Notes: a model not told the origin generated them from the sequence alone. 64,000 nt of DNA from Chlamydiales bacterium (GCA_030681135.1 JAUXXF010000021.1:1-64000); one strand, 5' to 3'; numbered from the stretch's first letter, positions 45,095-54,126 are shown. Program-made: numbers and translations.

Positions 45095-46051
45095 CTATAA
45101 AAACTTGCCCATCGGGGTATCTCTCGCATCGCTTTCATACCCATCAGGATCATTAAACGGCCTGGCTGTATATCCTAGATGCTCATAAAATGGGACAGCG
45201 TCAGGCGAAGATTCTGTATGGAGGCTGAGATAGCCTTTCCCTTTTAACCAAGCCTCGATCCAGAGCAAAAATTGCTTGCCAAATCCTTGATTGCGCTGAG
45301 TTTCTTCCACGACAATAATCCTTATGGCAGCTCTTGATTGTGGCCATAACTGAATATGCGCATACCCAATCATCTCCACTCCCCGGCATAACATAAAATG
45401 AACATGATCCGGATGATTGAATGTCCATTCGTAAGGATCAGAAACCGGAACTTTATCAAAGAAATAGCGCTGACGCAGTTTTTTGGCCACATCCCACTCA
45501 GCCCAATGTGTGCATCTTACAAAACGTAAACGCTCAAAACCCGCTAATTTTAGGACTTTCCGAATGAAAGCATCTTTTCCCAGGTTATATCCAGTAAACA
45601 TGGAATGATTTTTTTCAAAAGAAGACTCATCCTCTAATAATTTTAACTTCATGGCTGCATATTCATCACGCACCTCAGGATGGTTCCTAAGATAGTCCCG
45701 AAAGGTTATGTTGAGTTCAATTTCAGGATGTCCTTCTTCGTAGACATGAAGATTTACATCGATCTTACCTCGTTTGGTAAAACAGTAATGCATAGGGATA
45801 TTGTACTCGCCTCGAAACCCAAACCCAATCGCTTCCAATTTTTTCACTGTCTCAGCTGGATGATTTTTTACGACGGCAAGAATATCTATCTTCGGTTTAG
45901 CGGCAAGACCAGGCACCGAGGTAGATCCAATGTGATGAACCTCAACACAAAGATCTCCCAATGCTTTTTTGATTTGCTTTGCTTCTGACTCAAACTGCTC
46001 TGCCCACATAGGGTCATGAGAAACAACTTCAATTTTTCTTATTTCTTTCAT
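45095..46051 (-). CDS. GrpB-family domain fused to GNAT acetyltransferase
   Basis: About 318 residues. The first 175 form a GrpB/UPF0157 nucleotidyltransferase-like domain (VEVHHIGSTSVPGLAAKPKI and DILAVVKN, the hG[GS]-type motif and paired aspartates), often found near CoaE. The rest is a GNAT domain (IIVVEETQRNQGFGKQFLLW, ESSPDAVPFYEHLGY). ATG 46051 with AGGA five bases upstream is better than the ORF start at 46087. The fusion suggests modification of a small substrate by two activities; it is unknown which. Confidence 0.85.
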   Translation of the reverse strand: MKEIRKIEVVSHDPMWAEQFESEAKQIKKALGDLCVEVHHIGSTSVPGLAAKPKIDILAVVKNHPAETVKKLEAIGFGFRGEYNIPMHYCFTKRGKIDVNLHVYEEGHPEIELNITFRDYLRNHPEVRDEYAAMKLKLLEDESSFEKNHSMFTGYNLGKDAFIRKVLKLAGFERLRFVRCTHWAEWDVAKKLRQRYFFDKVPVSDPYEWTFNHPDHVHFMLCRGVEMIGYAHIQLWPQSRAAIRIIVVEETQRNQGFGKQFLLWIEAWLKGKGYLSLHTESSPDAVPFYEHLGYTARPFNDPDGYESDARDTPMGKFL

Positions 46052-46185
46052 AAGTTCCTGCGACTCCCCTCCCTCTTGCCTAGCCAACCATTCTATAAGA
46101 GATCTTATTTCGATTCACGACTTTCCACAAATTCCGTAGATTACTTGTAGAGCAGTGTATTATAAATATTTAAAAAAGAGGAATC

Positions 46186-47619
46186 ATGAAAATCTTACTT
46201 ACCGGAGCTAACGGATATATTGGAACTCGCCTTCTTCCCCGTTTGGTAGAAGAAGGACACGAAATTTATGCTCTTGTAAGAAGTAGATCTCGCATTGAAA
46301 TTCCCGCCAAGTTTCAGTCTCAACTTCACGTAATTGAAGCTGACCTTCTTAACCCCTCTTCTTTGTTAAAAATTCCCACTGACATCGATGCAGCATACTA
46401 TCTGGTCCATTCGATGAGTTATTCCCAACAATTTTCCGAATTGGAGGCCACCTCAGCAAAAAATTTTGCCCAGCGTTTGGAAAACACGAAAGCAGAGCAA
46501 ATCATCTACTTAAGCGGTCTCTCAAACGAGGCTCACCTTTCCCGTCATTTAACTTCGAGAAAAAATGTAGGAGAAATCCTTAAAACGGGAAAAGTTCCTG
46601 TGACTATTTTAATGGCCGGAATCATCATCGGCTCGGGAAGCGCTTCCTTTGAGATCATCCGAGATCTCGTTGAAAAGCTCCCCATTATGATTGCTCCCAA
46701 ATGGCTTAAACAGCTCACTCAACCGATTGCCATACGCGACGTTCTCACTTATTTAGTGCTTGTTTTGGGTAATAGCGCCTGCTTTAGCCAGTCCTTTGAA
46801 ATTGGAGGGCCCGATGTGATGAGCTACAAAGACCTTCTCCTCAATTTCGCTAAAATGCGAGGTTTGAGACGAAAAATTTTTACAGTTCCGGTTCTTACGC
46901 CGCGTCTTTCTTCCTATTGGTTATTTTTTGTAACTAGCACAAGCTTTTCACTCGCTCGTTTCCTCGTCGAAAGTCTTATTAATAATGCAGTTTGCAAAGA
47001 ACATCGAATTGAAAAACTTTTCCCAAGAAAACTCCTCTCTTACCAAGAGGCTCTGCAAGTTGCTTTCACACGTATCGAAGAAGATTGGGTCCCTTCAAGT
47101 TGGAAAGACACGTTAAGCGGCTCTACTTTAAACCCAGACCTTTCGATTTACGTCCACGTTCCCAGGTTCGGCATCTTAAGCGATAGAAGACTTGTTCCTT
47201 TTTCTTGCTCTGTAGAAGAGGTCCAAAAGCGAATTTGGTCTTTAGGAGGAGATCAGGGCTGGCTTGTGATGAATTGGGCTTGGAAAATTAGGGGTTTTTT
47301 GGATAAACTGGTAGGAGGAATTGGCCTTCGCCGAGGGAGAACTCGTCCGACACGACTTAAAGTGGGAGATGCTCTCGATTTTTGGCGTGTTTTATTAGCC
47401 GACGAAAAAAACAGACGCCTTCTTCTGTATGCTGAAATGAAATTACCAGGTGAAGCGTGGCTTGAATTCGAGATCATCCCTCATGAAATAGGAGGGACTC
47501 TGAAGCAAACAGCCTCTTTTCGTCCTAATGGAGTGTGGGGTAGAATGTATTGGTATAGTCTTTACCCATTTCACGTTCTTATTTTCAGCCAATTGGCAAA
47601 GCGGATCGCAAAAGGATAA
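46186..47619 (+). CDS. NAD(P)-binding SDR protein with C-terminal DUF2867 domain
   Basis: A 477-residue protein. The atypical short-chain dehydrogenase part has GANGYIGTRLLPRL at the start, AAYYLVHSMSY and YLSGLSNE. From about residue 320 a DUF2867 domain follows (VGGIGLRRGRTRPTRLKVGD, LPGEAWLEFEI, RPNGVWGRMYWYSLYPFH). GAGGAATC precedes the ATG. It is followed two bases later by photolyase. This pair occurs together in other bacteria, but the biochemical link is not known to me. Confidence 0.88.
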   Translation: MKILLTGANGYIGTRLLPRLVEEGHEIYALVRSRSRIEIPAKFQSQLHVIEADLLNPSSLLKIPTDIDAAYYLVHSMSYSQQFSELEATSAKNFAQRLENTKAEQIIYLSGLSNEAHLSRHLTSRKNVGEILKTGKVPVTILMAGIIIGSGSASFEIIRDLVEKLPIMIAPKWLKQLTQPIAIRDVLTYLVLVLGNSACFSQSFEIGGPDVMSYKDLLLNFAKMRGLRRKIFTVPVLTPRLSSYWLFFVTSTSFSLARFLVESLINNAVCKEHRIEKLFPRKLLSYQEALQVAFTRIEEDWVPSSWKDTLSGSTLNPDLSIYVHVPRFGILSDRRLVPFSCSVEEVQKRIWSLGGDQGWLVMNWAWKIRGFLDKLVGGIGLRRGRTRPTRLKVGDALDFWRVLLADEKNRRLLLYAEMKLPGEAWLEFEIIPHEIGGTLKQTASFRPNGVWGRMYWYSLYPFHVLIFSQLAKRIAKG

Positions 47620-47621
47620 AC

Positions 47622-48992
47622 ATGTCGAAAAAATTTAAAACATCCCTTTTTTTATTCAGACGCGATTTAAGGCTTGAGGATAATACGGGGCTCATTTTCG
47701 CGCTGGAATCTTCAGAGATCGTCATTCCAGCCTTTATTTTTACGCCGGAGCAAATCGACAAAAATCCCTTTAGAAGCGATCACTGCCTGAAATTCATGAT
47801 AGAATCTCTTGAAGATCTCCAACATCAACTGAAGGAAAAAGGGGGCAAGCTCTATTTTTTTAAGGCAGATCCTGAAGAAATTGTAAGCAATTGTATTCGA
47901 AAGCTCGGCATCGAGGCTTTGATCGTCAATCGGGACTACACCCCCTATAGCCAGCAAAGAGACAAAAAACTCGAAAAAGTCTGTAAAACGGGACAGATTC
48001 CGTTTTATTCTTTCGATGACGCTCTTCTTCATCCACCCGAAGAAACGCTCAAAAAGGATGGCAAACCCTATACGATTTTTACGCCCTATTTTCGCAATGC
48101 TTCAAAACTGGAAGTATTGCCTCCTAGGCAAAACCGAAGGACAAATTATTTCCATGGATCGATCTCCTTTGCGGAAGACAAATCAGTTTTTCCCAAACAA
48201 ACTGTTAAAAATAGGCTAACTGGAGGAAGGACAGAAGCTCTTAAAATTCTCAAAAAATTAGGTTCTTTTATTAAGTATGAAAGTCTAAGAGACTTTCCTG
48301 CAGAAGAGTGTTCTACTCACCTTTCCCCTTATCTAAAATTCACCGTCTGCTCTCCTCGTGAAGTCTATGCAGCCATCTGCCACAATTTAAGCGCGCACCA
48401 TGAGTTAATCCGCTCTCTTTACTGGAGAGACTTTTTTACCTCGATTGCATTTTTCTTTCCTCATGTCTTCAAAGGCGCTTTTCACTCTAAATACGACAAA
48501 CTTAAGTGGTCCTATAACGAAAAAGCTTATCAAAGATGGACAGAGGGTTCTACGGGTTTTCCGATTGTCGACGCAGGAATGAGAGAGATGAACGAAACAG
48601 GTTTTATGCATAACCGCGTTCGAATGATTACAGCTTCCTTTCTTATCAAAGATTTACACATTGATTGGAGATGGGGAGAAAAATATTTTGCTCAACATTT
48701 AATCGATTACGACCCTGCCGTGAACAATGGAAATTGGCAATGGGCTGCTAGCACAGGAACCGATGCCCAGCCGTATTTTCGTATTTTCAATCCTTGGAAC
48801 CAGCAGGAAAAATTCGATCCCGAATGCACATATATTAAAGAGTGGATCCCTGAGCTTCGCGATGTTCCCCCTAAAATGATTCACGCATGGTATGAGGAAA
48901 AGCACCATTCTGAATACAAGGCTTACCCACCCCCGATGACAAATCATCAACAGGCTGCAAAAGAGGCTCTTCACGCCTATAAATCGGTCTAA
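47622..48992 (+). CDS. phrB: deoxyribodipyrimidine photolyase
   Basis: Light-driven FAD enzyme reversing cyclobutane pyrimidine dimers. The N-terminal antenna domain opens LFLFRRDLRLEDN. The catalytic domain shows LIRSLYWRDFF, FPIVDAGMREMNETGFMHNR, RMITASFLIKDLHIDWRWGE and PAVNNGNWQWAASTGTDAQP, covering the FAD-binding and electron-transfer tryptophan segments of class I CPD photolyases. The 456-residue length is normal. Cryptochrome function cannot be excluded. It is co-transcribed with the SDR-DUF2867 gene. Confidence 0.94.
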   Translation: MSKKFKTSLFLFRRDLRLEDNTGLIFALESSEIVIPAFIFTPEQIDKNPFRSDHCLKFMIESLEDLQHQLKEKGGKLYFFKADPEEIVSNCIRKLGIEALIVNRDYTPYSQQRDKKLEKVCKTGQIPFYSFDDALLHPPEETLKKDGKPYTIFTPYFRNASKLEVLPPRQNRRTNYFHGSISFAEDKSVFPKQTVKNRLTGGRTEALKILKKLGSFIKYESLRDFPAEECSTHLSPYLKFTVCSPREVYAAICHNLSAHHELIRSLYWRDFFTSIAFFFPHVFKGAFHSKYDKLKWSYNEKAYQRWTEGSTGFPIVDAGMREMNETGFMHNRVRMITASFLIKDLHIDWRWGEKYFAQHLIDYDPAVNNGNWQWAASTGTDAQPYFRIFNPWNQQEKFDPECTYIKEWIPELRDVPPKMIHAWYEEKHHSEYKAYPPPMTNHQQAAKEALHAYKSV

Positions 48993-49249
48993 GAGCCTGT
49001 TCATCATCTAAGGCTTCGCCCCCCAAAAAATGGCCAAAATCCAGTCAGATCAGGCAAAATAACGTAAATCTCTCAAAATTAAGCTCAAACAATTTTTGAG
49101 CCCTTAATACAAAAAACTGGATTTTTTTCTAACACGCGCAACAAAAACAAATATTTAACATTACATTTTTACTAAAAAATAACTTTATATTTACAAATAA
49201 ACCAAATTAATGAATAATACTATTACTAAAATATATTATTTGGACGTTT

Positions 49250-50839
49250 ATGACAGCTATTAATTGCTTCACCGAAGGACGTAGCTCACGCCCCTCCACC
49301 CAGTATCAGACGGCAGAGTCAGCTAAAAATTCTTTTCCTGCAAATAGAGGAATACTACCCCCTGACATAACAGCGAGTGTGGACTCTGTTGAAAACCACG
49401 ATTGTTCTCAGGTAAACGTAGAAAATTCTATTGTGAAAGTGACAGCTCGCTTGTTTTTCTCCCAATTTCGATTTTACGTAGCCCACGTCTGGGAGTGTAG
49501 CACAATCAGAGGGCCTACACTTTATAATGGAGCTCAATCTCATTGTGGTGGGAAGTGCCAAGCGGCCCATGCCGCATTAGCTCCGACTCTTTATGATGAT
49601 AAATTAGAACGGGTCATTCAATTGGTAAAAGATGTGGGGTACCGCGAGCTTTCAAAGACAGATCAAACCTATTTGAAAAACCGATTTGTTCTAGACAAAG
49701 CACAAGAAAAGCTCCTTTCTCACAAAGATGAATCAAAACGTTTTGAACATATGATGTGGATTGTTTCTAGACTCAAAACCATGGAAAGAAAAGGGTCGTT
49801 TATAAATACCTCTATCGGTTTTGCAAGGAATGCAACGTTTGCAAATCCAGCTGCCTCCAATCGAGTAGATTGTTACCTGGAAAGAAGCCTACAACCTTTG
49901 GAAAAAGAACTATCAGAAGAATGCAGAACTTCCACAAAACTCCCCAAAGAAGCCCTTAATGAACTGTTCTTGAAACATCGAGAGCTGTTGGTCAACCTTC
50001 AAAACAGGCTTCCTGTAGGCGAATCTAATCTATTAGCTTTCCAAACAGCTTGGGAAAACCTCGTGACTTCTCAAGCACAATTCGTTGAAATATTGACGGC
50101 ATCTGATCTATATCCCCAAAAAACGGATGAAGAAACAGTAGCTTTTACACCAAGTCTTTTAAAGAGCCTAGCAGACGATCCAAAGATTAAGGCCTCTTTT
50201 GAGGCTTATATGAAAAGCGTAGAAGAATATCGAAAAATGACCGCTGAACGCTCCAGCCATCCTGGTGAAGGAGTTCCAAAACTTGAAAACCTTCAAAAAA
50301 ACCAACTAGACAACCTCCAATCCCCCTATATTTTAAAACATTTATCAAACTTTTATGAAAAAAACGGAATTCAAAGAGCTCTTTCTTACTTTATAACCAA
50401 GGAAATGAGCCTTAAAATACCAAGTGTAGAAGATACACAAAAAATAGAAGAAAGCTTCAAAGAGGGCATTGATGAAATCAACAGACGGGCGATAGAAACA
50501 AAAGCTCAACTATCAATTTTTGAAAAAGATTTTAAAGAAATACATGAACTGATGAACATGACTTGGGGGCACAAAAATGAGAACGGATTTTTTTGTACGC
50601 CAACAAAGGAAAGAATTCTTCAGTGTTTAAATGATCAGCTAGGTCGTGTTACCCCCACTCGCTTACGTAAACGCAAACCAGATGTCTTTTCGTCTCCCTA
50701 CCAAACTCCTACCAAAAACAAAACCCCAAAGCGCCTAAAATTTTCGAGCCCCCTCTTTCCAGAAGAAGATGTGACTACACCCAAACAACTTGAAGAATTG
50801 GAATTTGAGCAAGAAGGCTCCCCAGAATCTTTTGTCTAG
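49250..50839 (+). CDS. unrecognised protein with nuclear-localisation-like C-terminus
   Basis: 529 residues with no signal peptide or membrane segment and no family I recognise. The middle part is helical and charged, with possible coiled coil around 215-300 and 375-440. The C-terminal 60 residues have two basic clusters (RLRKRKPD and KTPKRLKF) set among SP/TP sites (SSPYQTPTK), resembling eukaryotic nuclear import and kinase sites. The final EGSPESFV and stop are encoded by a family A palindromic element. A long AT-rich leader precedes ATG 49250. A secreted, host-nucleus-directed effector is the working inference; a cytoplasmic protein is the alternative. Confidence 0.75.
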   Translation: MTAINCFTEGRSSRPSTQYQTAESAKNSFPANRGILPPDITASVDSVENHDCSQVNVENSIVKVTARLFFSQFRFYVAHVWECSTIRGPTLYNGAQSHCGGKCQAAHAALAPTLYDDKLERVIQLVKDVGYRELSKTDQTYLKNRFVLDKAQEKLLSHKDESKRFEHMMWIVSRLKTMERKGSFINTSIGFARNATFANPAASNRVDCYLERSLQPLEKELSEECRTSTKLPKEALNELFLKHRELLVNLQNRLPVGESNLLAFQTAWENLVTSQAQFVEILTASDLYPQKTDEETVAFTPSLLKSLADDPKIKASFEAYMKSVEEYRKMTAERSSHPGEGVPKLENLQKNQLDNLQSPYILKHLSNFYEKNGIQRALSYFITKEMSLKIPSVEDTQKIEESFKEGIDEINRRAIETKAQLSIFEKDFKEIHELMNMTWGHKNENGFFCTPTKERILQCLNDQLGRVTPTRLRKRKPDVFSSPYQTPTKNKTPKRLKFSSPLFPEEDVTTPKQLEELEFEQEGSPESFV

Positions 50840-50941
50840 AGCGAGTGACTATGTGCCGAAGGCAATGGCTCGAGCGAAAGAAGAAAAATTTGGGCTAAGC
50901 CGACGACGCCAAAAACCAATTCTTCAGGTTGTTTGGGTATA
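50813..50941 (+). repeat. family A element at the 3' end of the candidate effector gene
   Basis: From GGCTCCCCAGAATCTTTTGT to TTCTTCAGGTTGTTTGGGTA it matches the 13549 copy, minus the left 25-bp end. A TGG-to-TAG change inside (GTCTAGAGCG) forms the stop codon of the upstream gene. It also abuts the end of the small gene at 50947. Confidence 0.85.
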
Positions 50942-50946
50942 ACGCT

Positions 50947-51276
50947 TTAGTCTAATCTTTGAGAATGTAAGAAAACTTGCAACTCTGAACTGATTGTATT
51001 TGGAGAAGATTCGATGATCTTAATTGCCTTTTCTGAAAGCTCGTAAAACGTCTGATTAGAAAAAGCACCTTTTTTATGTAGTGTCTCCAAAAGAGAAAAA
51101 ATATCAGTAATAGCTGGCTCATATTCATCATCTTCTTCATTAGTTGTAATCCATGTAATTAACGATTCAAAAAATACATAGCCCCTCTCTTGACATTGAA
51201 AATGCGTTGAACAATCTCGATGACGTTGAATCGACGCAATAAACAGTTCTACATCTGTTACAATAGAATTAGCCAT
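50947..51276 (-). CDS. small acidic protein of unknown function
   Basis: 109 residues with no recognised domain. It is acidic in the middle (TTNEEDDEYEPA) and otherwise helical in appearance; it contains two cysteines near residues 22 and 28. The strong TGGAGAAAAA before ATG 51276 supports translation. It faces the candidate effector gene across a palindromic element. It could be a chaperone-like small acidic protein, but this is not shown. Confidence 0.6.
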   Translation of the reverse strand: MANSIVTDVELFIASIQRHRDCSTHFQCQERGYVFFESLITWITTNEEDDEYEPAITDIFSLLETLHKKGAFSNQTFYELSEKAIKIIESSPNTISSELQVFLHSQRLD

Positions 51277-51297
51277 TTTTTCTCCATTTAGTTATTA

Positions 51298-51362
51298 GAT
51301 CTCTTTCGAAACTAAGGTTGTCTCGATTTCCTGGTGCTTTTAAGCCTATTTTTGGGTTCCTT
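51298..51362. repeat. family B element, single arm
   Basis: ATCTCTTTCGAAACTAAGGT followed by a TCGATTTCCTGG segment and TTTTAAGCCTATTTTTGGGT. It is similar to the left arm of the long hairpin at 24577 and to 61922. No second arm remains. Confidence 0.5.
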
Positions 51363-51541
51363 TTACAGTGGCAGTATACCCATAGCGATTCAGAAATTTC
51401 TCCGGAAAGCATTGGTCTATAATACGTTGCATCAAAATTCATGAAAGCAGCATATCAGATTAAACACAATAAATGGAATAAAAAATTTAGTGGAGTATAT
51501 AAACAAAAATATTGAAATAGATGTTTTGTCAAAACTTCAGC

Positions 51542-51717
51542 TATACTGCGCCCAATTAGATTGTGTGGATTTTGGCAGCAGATTTTTTAGCTCCAATAGC
51601 ATTACGGAGCTCGCCGCAAACTCAGAGAGTTTGCAGGAGCGAGCCATGCGCTGGAGCAAAAAAGATACTCACCAAAATTCACACAACCTAAGAGGGTGTC
51701 TAAGTGGGCGCGGTATA
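51542..51717. repeat. palindromic element family D, 176-bp copy
   Basis: Left end TATACTGCGCCCAATTAGAT through TGTGTGGATTTTGG; right end CCAAAATTCACACAACCTAA, then a 12-bp insert, then GTGGGCGCGGTATA. The interior shows a second inverted pair (ATTACGGAGCTCGCC and GGAGCGAGCCATGCG). It ends two bases from the stop of the ABC ATPase gene. An open frame at 51490-51726 passes through it and is not a gene. The rest of 51277-51541 is AT-rich without features. Confidence 0.75.
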
Positions 51718-51718
51718 T

Positions 51719-52432
51719 TTAAATAACCGATAAAAACTGGCTGATCTTCCCCTCTTTGAGTAAAGGTTCTCCTCTCCTTTCATCATAGCTTTCAACAAAC
51801 AATCCTCCTTCCAAAAAATACGCTACGTCCAGGAGTTTAGAAGCTAGTTTCATATCGTGGCTGGCAACGATCACCCCTGTTCCTGCTTGTAAAAGATTGC
51901 GAATCACCTGTATAAATAACTCTGTATTTTCTGGATCTAGTGCAGAGGTTGGTTCATCAAAAAGCAAAAAACAAGGGTTGAGAACTAAAGCTCTTGCAAT
52001 GGCAACTCTTTGTTGCTGTCCTCCAGAAAGCTGGCTTGGCATAGACAGAGCCAGCTTTTCTATATCAAGCAGACCTAAGACTTCCTTTACCTTGGCGTAA
52101 GCGTCTTTTTTGGAGATTCCCAAAAGAACTCTCAGGGACTTTGCACAATTATCCAACACGTTCATATGAGGAAATAAAGAGAAGGACTGGGAAATAAAAC
52201 CAATGATCTGACAGCGCTCTTTAGACGATAACTTATTTAAAGACGCCCCCTGATAGGATATTTCTCCTAGATAATTCATCTCTAACTGAGCTATGCACCG
52301 GAGTAGGGTCGTTTTCCCAGAGCCACTTTTGCCTAGTAGCAAGCTCGCCCTATTTTTAGGGATATTTAGACACAAGTTTTTGAGAATTTCCTGATCATTT
52401 TTTGTGCAGGACAGATTTTTAATTGTTAACAT
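51719..52432 (-). CDS. polar amino acid ABC transporter ATP-binding protein
   Basis: About 237 residues. Walker A LLLGKSGSGKTTLLR, the Q-loop in GFISQSFSLFPHM, signature LSGGQQQRVAIARAL, Walker B CFLLFDEPTSALDP and a switch histidine in IVASHDMKLA are all present. It is of the GlnQ/HisP type. The start (ATG 52432, with an alternative at 52438) overlaps the permease end, showing an operon. It is the third gene of the transporter. Confidence 0.93.
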   Translation of the reverse strand: MLTIKNLSCTKNDQEILKNLCLNIPKNRASLLLGKSGSGKTTLLRCIAQLEMNYLGEISYQGASLNKLSSKERCQIIGFISQSFSLFPHMNVLDNCAKSLRVLLGISKKDAYAKVKEVLGLLDIEKLALSMPSQLSGGQQQRVAIARALVLNPCFLLFDEPTSALDPENTELFIQVIRNLLQAGTGVIVASHDMKLASKLLDVAYFLEGGLFVESYDERRGEPLLKEGKISQFLSVI

Positions 52433-53096
52433 ATACAAGTCTCCTCTCTAACGCCCTTGCAATGAGGTTTAATAAAGCAGACATACAAATATAGAAAACA
52501 GCCACTGTAAGATAAATAGCGACCGGTTGCATCTCTCTGGAAACGATATTCATCCCCATTCTAGTCAGTTCTAATATTCCAATCGAAGATACGATCGACG
52601 TACTTTTTAAGAGAGCATCTAGCTCATTATTCAACATAGGAAGAATGTTACGTCCCATTTGCGGCAAAACAATGTGTAGAAGGCTCTGAGACGTATTTAA
52701 CCCCAGAGCAAAGGAACTTTCCCATTGAGCCGCTGGGATTGCATTGAGACCGCCTCGCACCATTTGAGCGACGTAGCCTGAGGAACAAAGTCCTAATGCA
52801 ATGACAGATGCCGGGAAAGGTTCTAGATTAACTCCTAAAAGATCTGGCACGACAAAATAGACCAGCAGAAGCTGGACAAAAAAAGGAATCCCTCGGAGAA
52901 CAAAGGTCACAAACTCTATTGCCTGAGAAAGAAAAGGAACCCTCAGCTTATTACAAGAGACAATTCCAAATAACAATCCCAAGGTCAAGCTGAATAAGGC
53001 TGACGAGACGACAATGTACACAGTCATCAGAGCCCCTTGCAATAAAAGGGGCAAAGACCTCGATAGAAGAGCAACATAAGTATCAGCATCCATCAT
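52419..53096 (-). CDS. polar amino acid ABC transporter permease
   Basis: 225-residue inner-membrane protein of the HisM/GlnP family with about five helices and the EAA-like loop ALGLNTSQSLLHIVLPQMGRN. ATG 53096 directly follows the stop of the binding-protein gene (no gap), so translation is coupled. A single permease suggests a homodimeric channel. Substrate specificity lies with the binding protein. Confidence 0.93.
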   Translation of the reverse strand: MMDADTYVALLSRSLPLLLQGALMTVYIVVSSALFSLTLGLLFGIVSCNKLRVPFLSQAIEFVTFVLRGIPFFVQLLLVYFVVPDLLGVNLEPFPASVIALGLCSSGYVAQMVRGGLNAIPAAQWESSFALGLNTSQSLLHIVLPQMGRNILPMLNNELDALLKSTSIVSSIGILELTRMGMNIVSREMQPVAIYLTVAVFYICMSALLNLIARALERRLVYVNN

Positions 53097-53882
53097 CTAT
53101 GATCCCATGTTCCATTTTTTTTCTAATTCTTGAATTTTCCCTTCTTTCGTCAGATCTTCTACAGCTTTTTTGACCTGAGCTACGAGCAGCTGAGCCTCCT
53201 TATTGATGCAAATTCCATTTCCTAAACACTGCTGACTAGGAGGCAATGCAAAATAGAGAACTTGTATTTCTGGGCTTTGCTGTTTTACAAAAGGAACTAA
53301 GGGATTATCGATTGTCATAGCAAGAGATTTTCCAAACTTAATTTCCATGATCGCATCGGCAATTTTATCGACATTTTTAAGAGCTAATCCCGAATAGGCT
53401 CTCATCACCTGCTCTTGATAAGAGCCTGCTTCAACACAAACGATCTTTTTAGGATCATTTTTCAAATCCTCCGGACCTTTGATATTTTCAGGAATGATCT
53501 TCCAAAATAGTAGGGGCATACTCGTGATTTTCTCCCCTTGATAGTAGATCATTTCCATCTGCTTTTGCCTCTCTTCAGTAATCGAGACAGCCCAGATAAT
53601 CGCATCTATTTTTTTCTGTTTGAGGCCGATGATCAGGCTCGGCATGCTTCCCAGATCTTTGATCACGAGTTTTTTATTCAGTTTCTCTGCCACCAATTTC
53701 GCCAAATCAATGTCAAAGCCCTCATACTGTCCTTTGCTATCCAAGCTCACATAAGGAGCATACCCAGAAGTAGTTCCCACGGTAAAGGTTCCAGTAGGTT
53801 GTTTTATGTCCTCAGCTGCAAGGTTTCCTCCAAAGAGAAAACAACATCCTAAAACCTTCGAAAATAGATTCAATGTTCTCAT
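53097..53882 (-). CDS. amino acid ABC transporter substrate-binding protein
   Basis: About 261 residues. The signal peptide includes FSKVLGCCFLFG, where VLGC could be a lipobox. The mature SBP type 3 fold has GTFTVGTTSGYAPYVSLDSK, YEGFDIDLAKLVAEKL and AIIWAVSITEERQK. It is similar in outline to chlamydial ArtJ and to histidine/arginine-binding proteins. ATG 53882 with AAGGA upstream is chosen over 53912 and 53891. A His-rich leader peptide lies upstream, which hints at histidine as substrate; the sequence alone does not prove this. Confidence 0.88.
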   Translation of the reverse strand: MRTLNLFSKVLGCCFLFGGNLAAEDIKQPTGTFTVGTTSGYAPYVSLDSKGQYEGFDIDLAKLVAEKLNKKLVIKDLGSMPSLIIGLKQKKIDAIIWAVSITEERQKQMEMIYYQGEKITSMPLLFWKIIPENIKGPEDLKNDPKKIVCVEAGSYQEQVMRAYSGLALKNVDKIADAIMEIKFGKSLAMTIDNPLVPFVKQQSPEIQVLYFALPPSQQCLGNGICINKEAQLLVAQVKKAVEDLTKEGKIQELEKKWNMGS

Positions 53883-53910
53883 AACGTACATCCTTAAAAA
53901 AATAAAAATC

Positions 53911-53945
53911 AAAAAAAATATAATTAACTAAAAAATCAAGTTAAT
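53911..53945 (-). terminator. candidate attenuator hairpin before the ABC operon
   Basis: On the minus strand ATTAACT, a nine-base loop and AGTTAAT (53945-53923) are followed after four bases by eight T. The stem is weak (seven mostly A-T pairs). A second, weaker stem TTGTT/AACAA lies at 53984-53968, between it and the leader peptide stop. The arrangement could allow conditional readthrough. Confidence 0.35.
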
Positions 53946-53994
53946 CAAAAACTCGAAAATCTATTCATTGTTAAAAAACAACAAATAAAAAATA

Positions 53995-54126
53995 TTAAGA
54001 ATGATGATGGTGACGATGATGAAAAGGAGAAACGAAAAGAACGAGTGAGGAAAGAACGGCAGAAGTTTGCGCTTGCGAACGCTGTTTGCGGCGCATGCAA
54101 AAAATAAGATTAATGTCTTGTTTCAT
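53995..54126 (-). CDS. candidate histidine-rich leader peptide
   Basis: A 43-codon frame with GAGAGAG five bases before ATG 54126. Its last residues are FHHRHHHHS, six histidines in the final eight residues. It lies 112 bp upstream of the amino-acid transporter operon on the same strand and is followed by possible alternative stems and a T-tract hairpin. In enterobacteria a His-codon run in a leader peptide controls the his operon by ribosome stalling. A similar role is inferred. It could also be a small metal-binding peptide. Confidence 0.5.
   Translation of the reverse strand: MKQDINLIFCMRRKQRSQAQTSAVLSSLVLFVSPFHHRHHHHS

Noticed and set aside
51490-51726. 78-codon frame between the small acidic protein and the ABC operon
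   Set aside because: It runs through the whole family D palindromic element and has no ribosome site.
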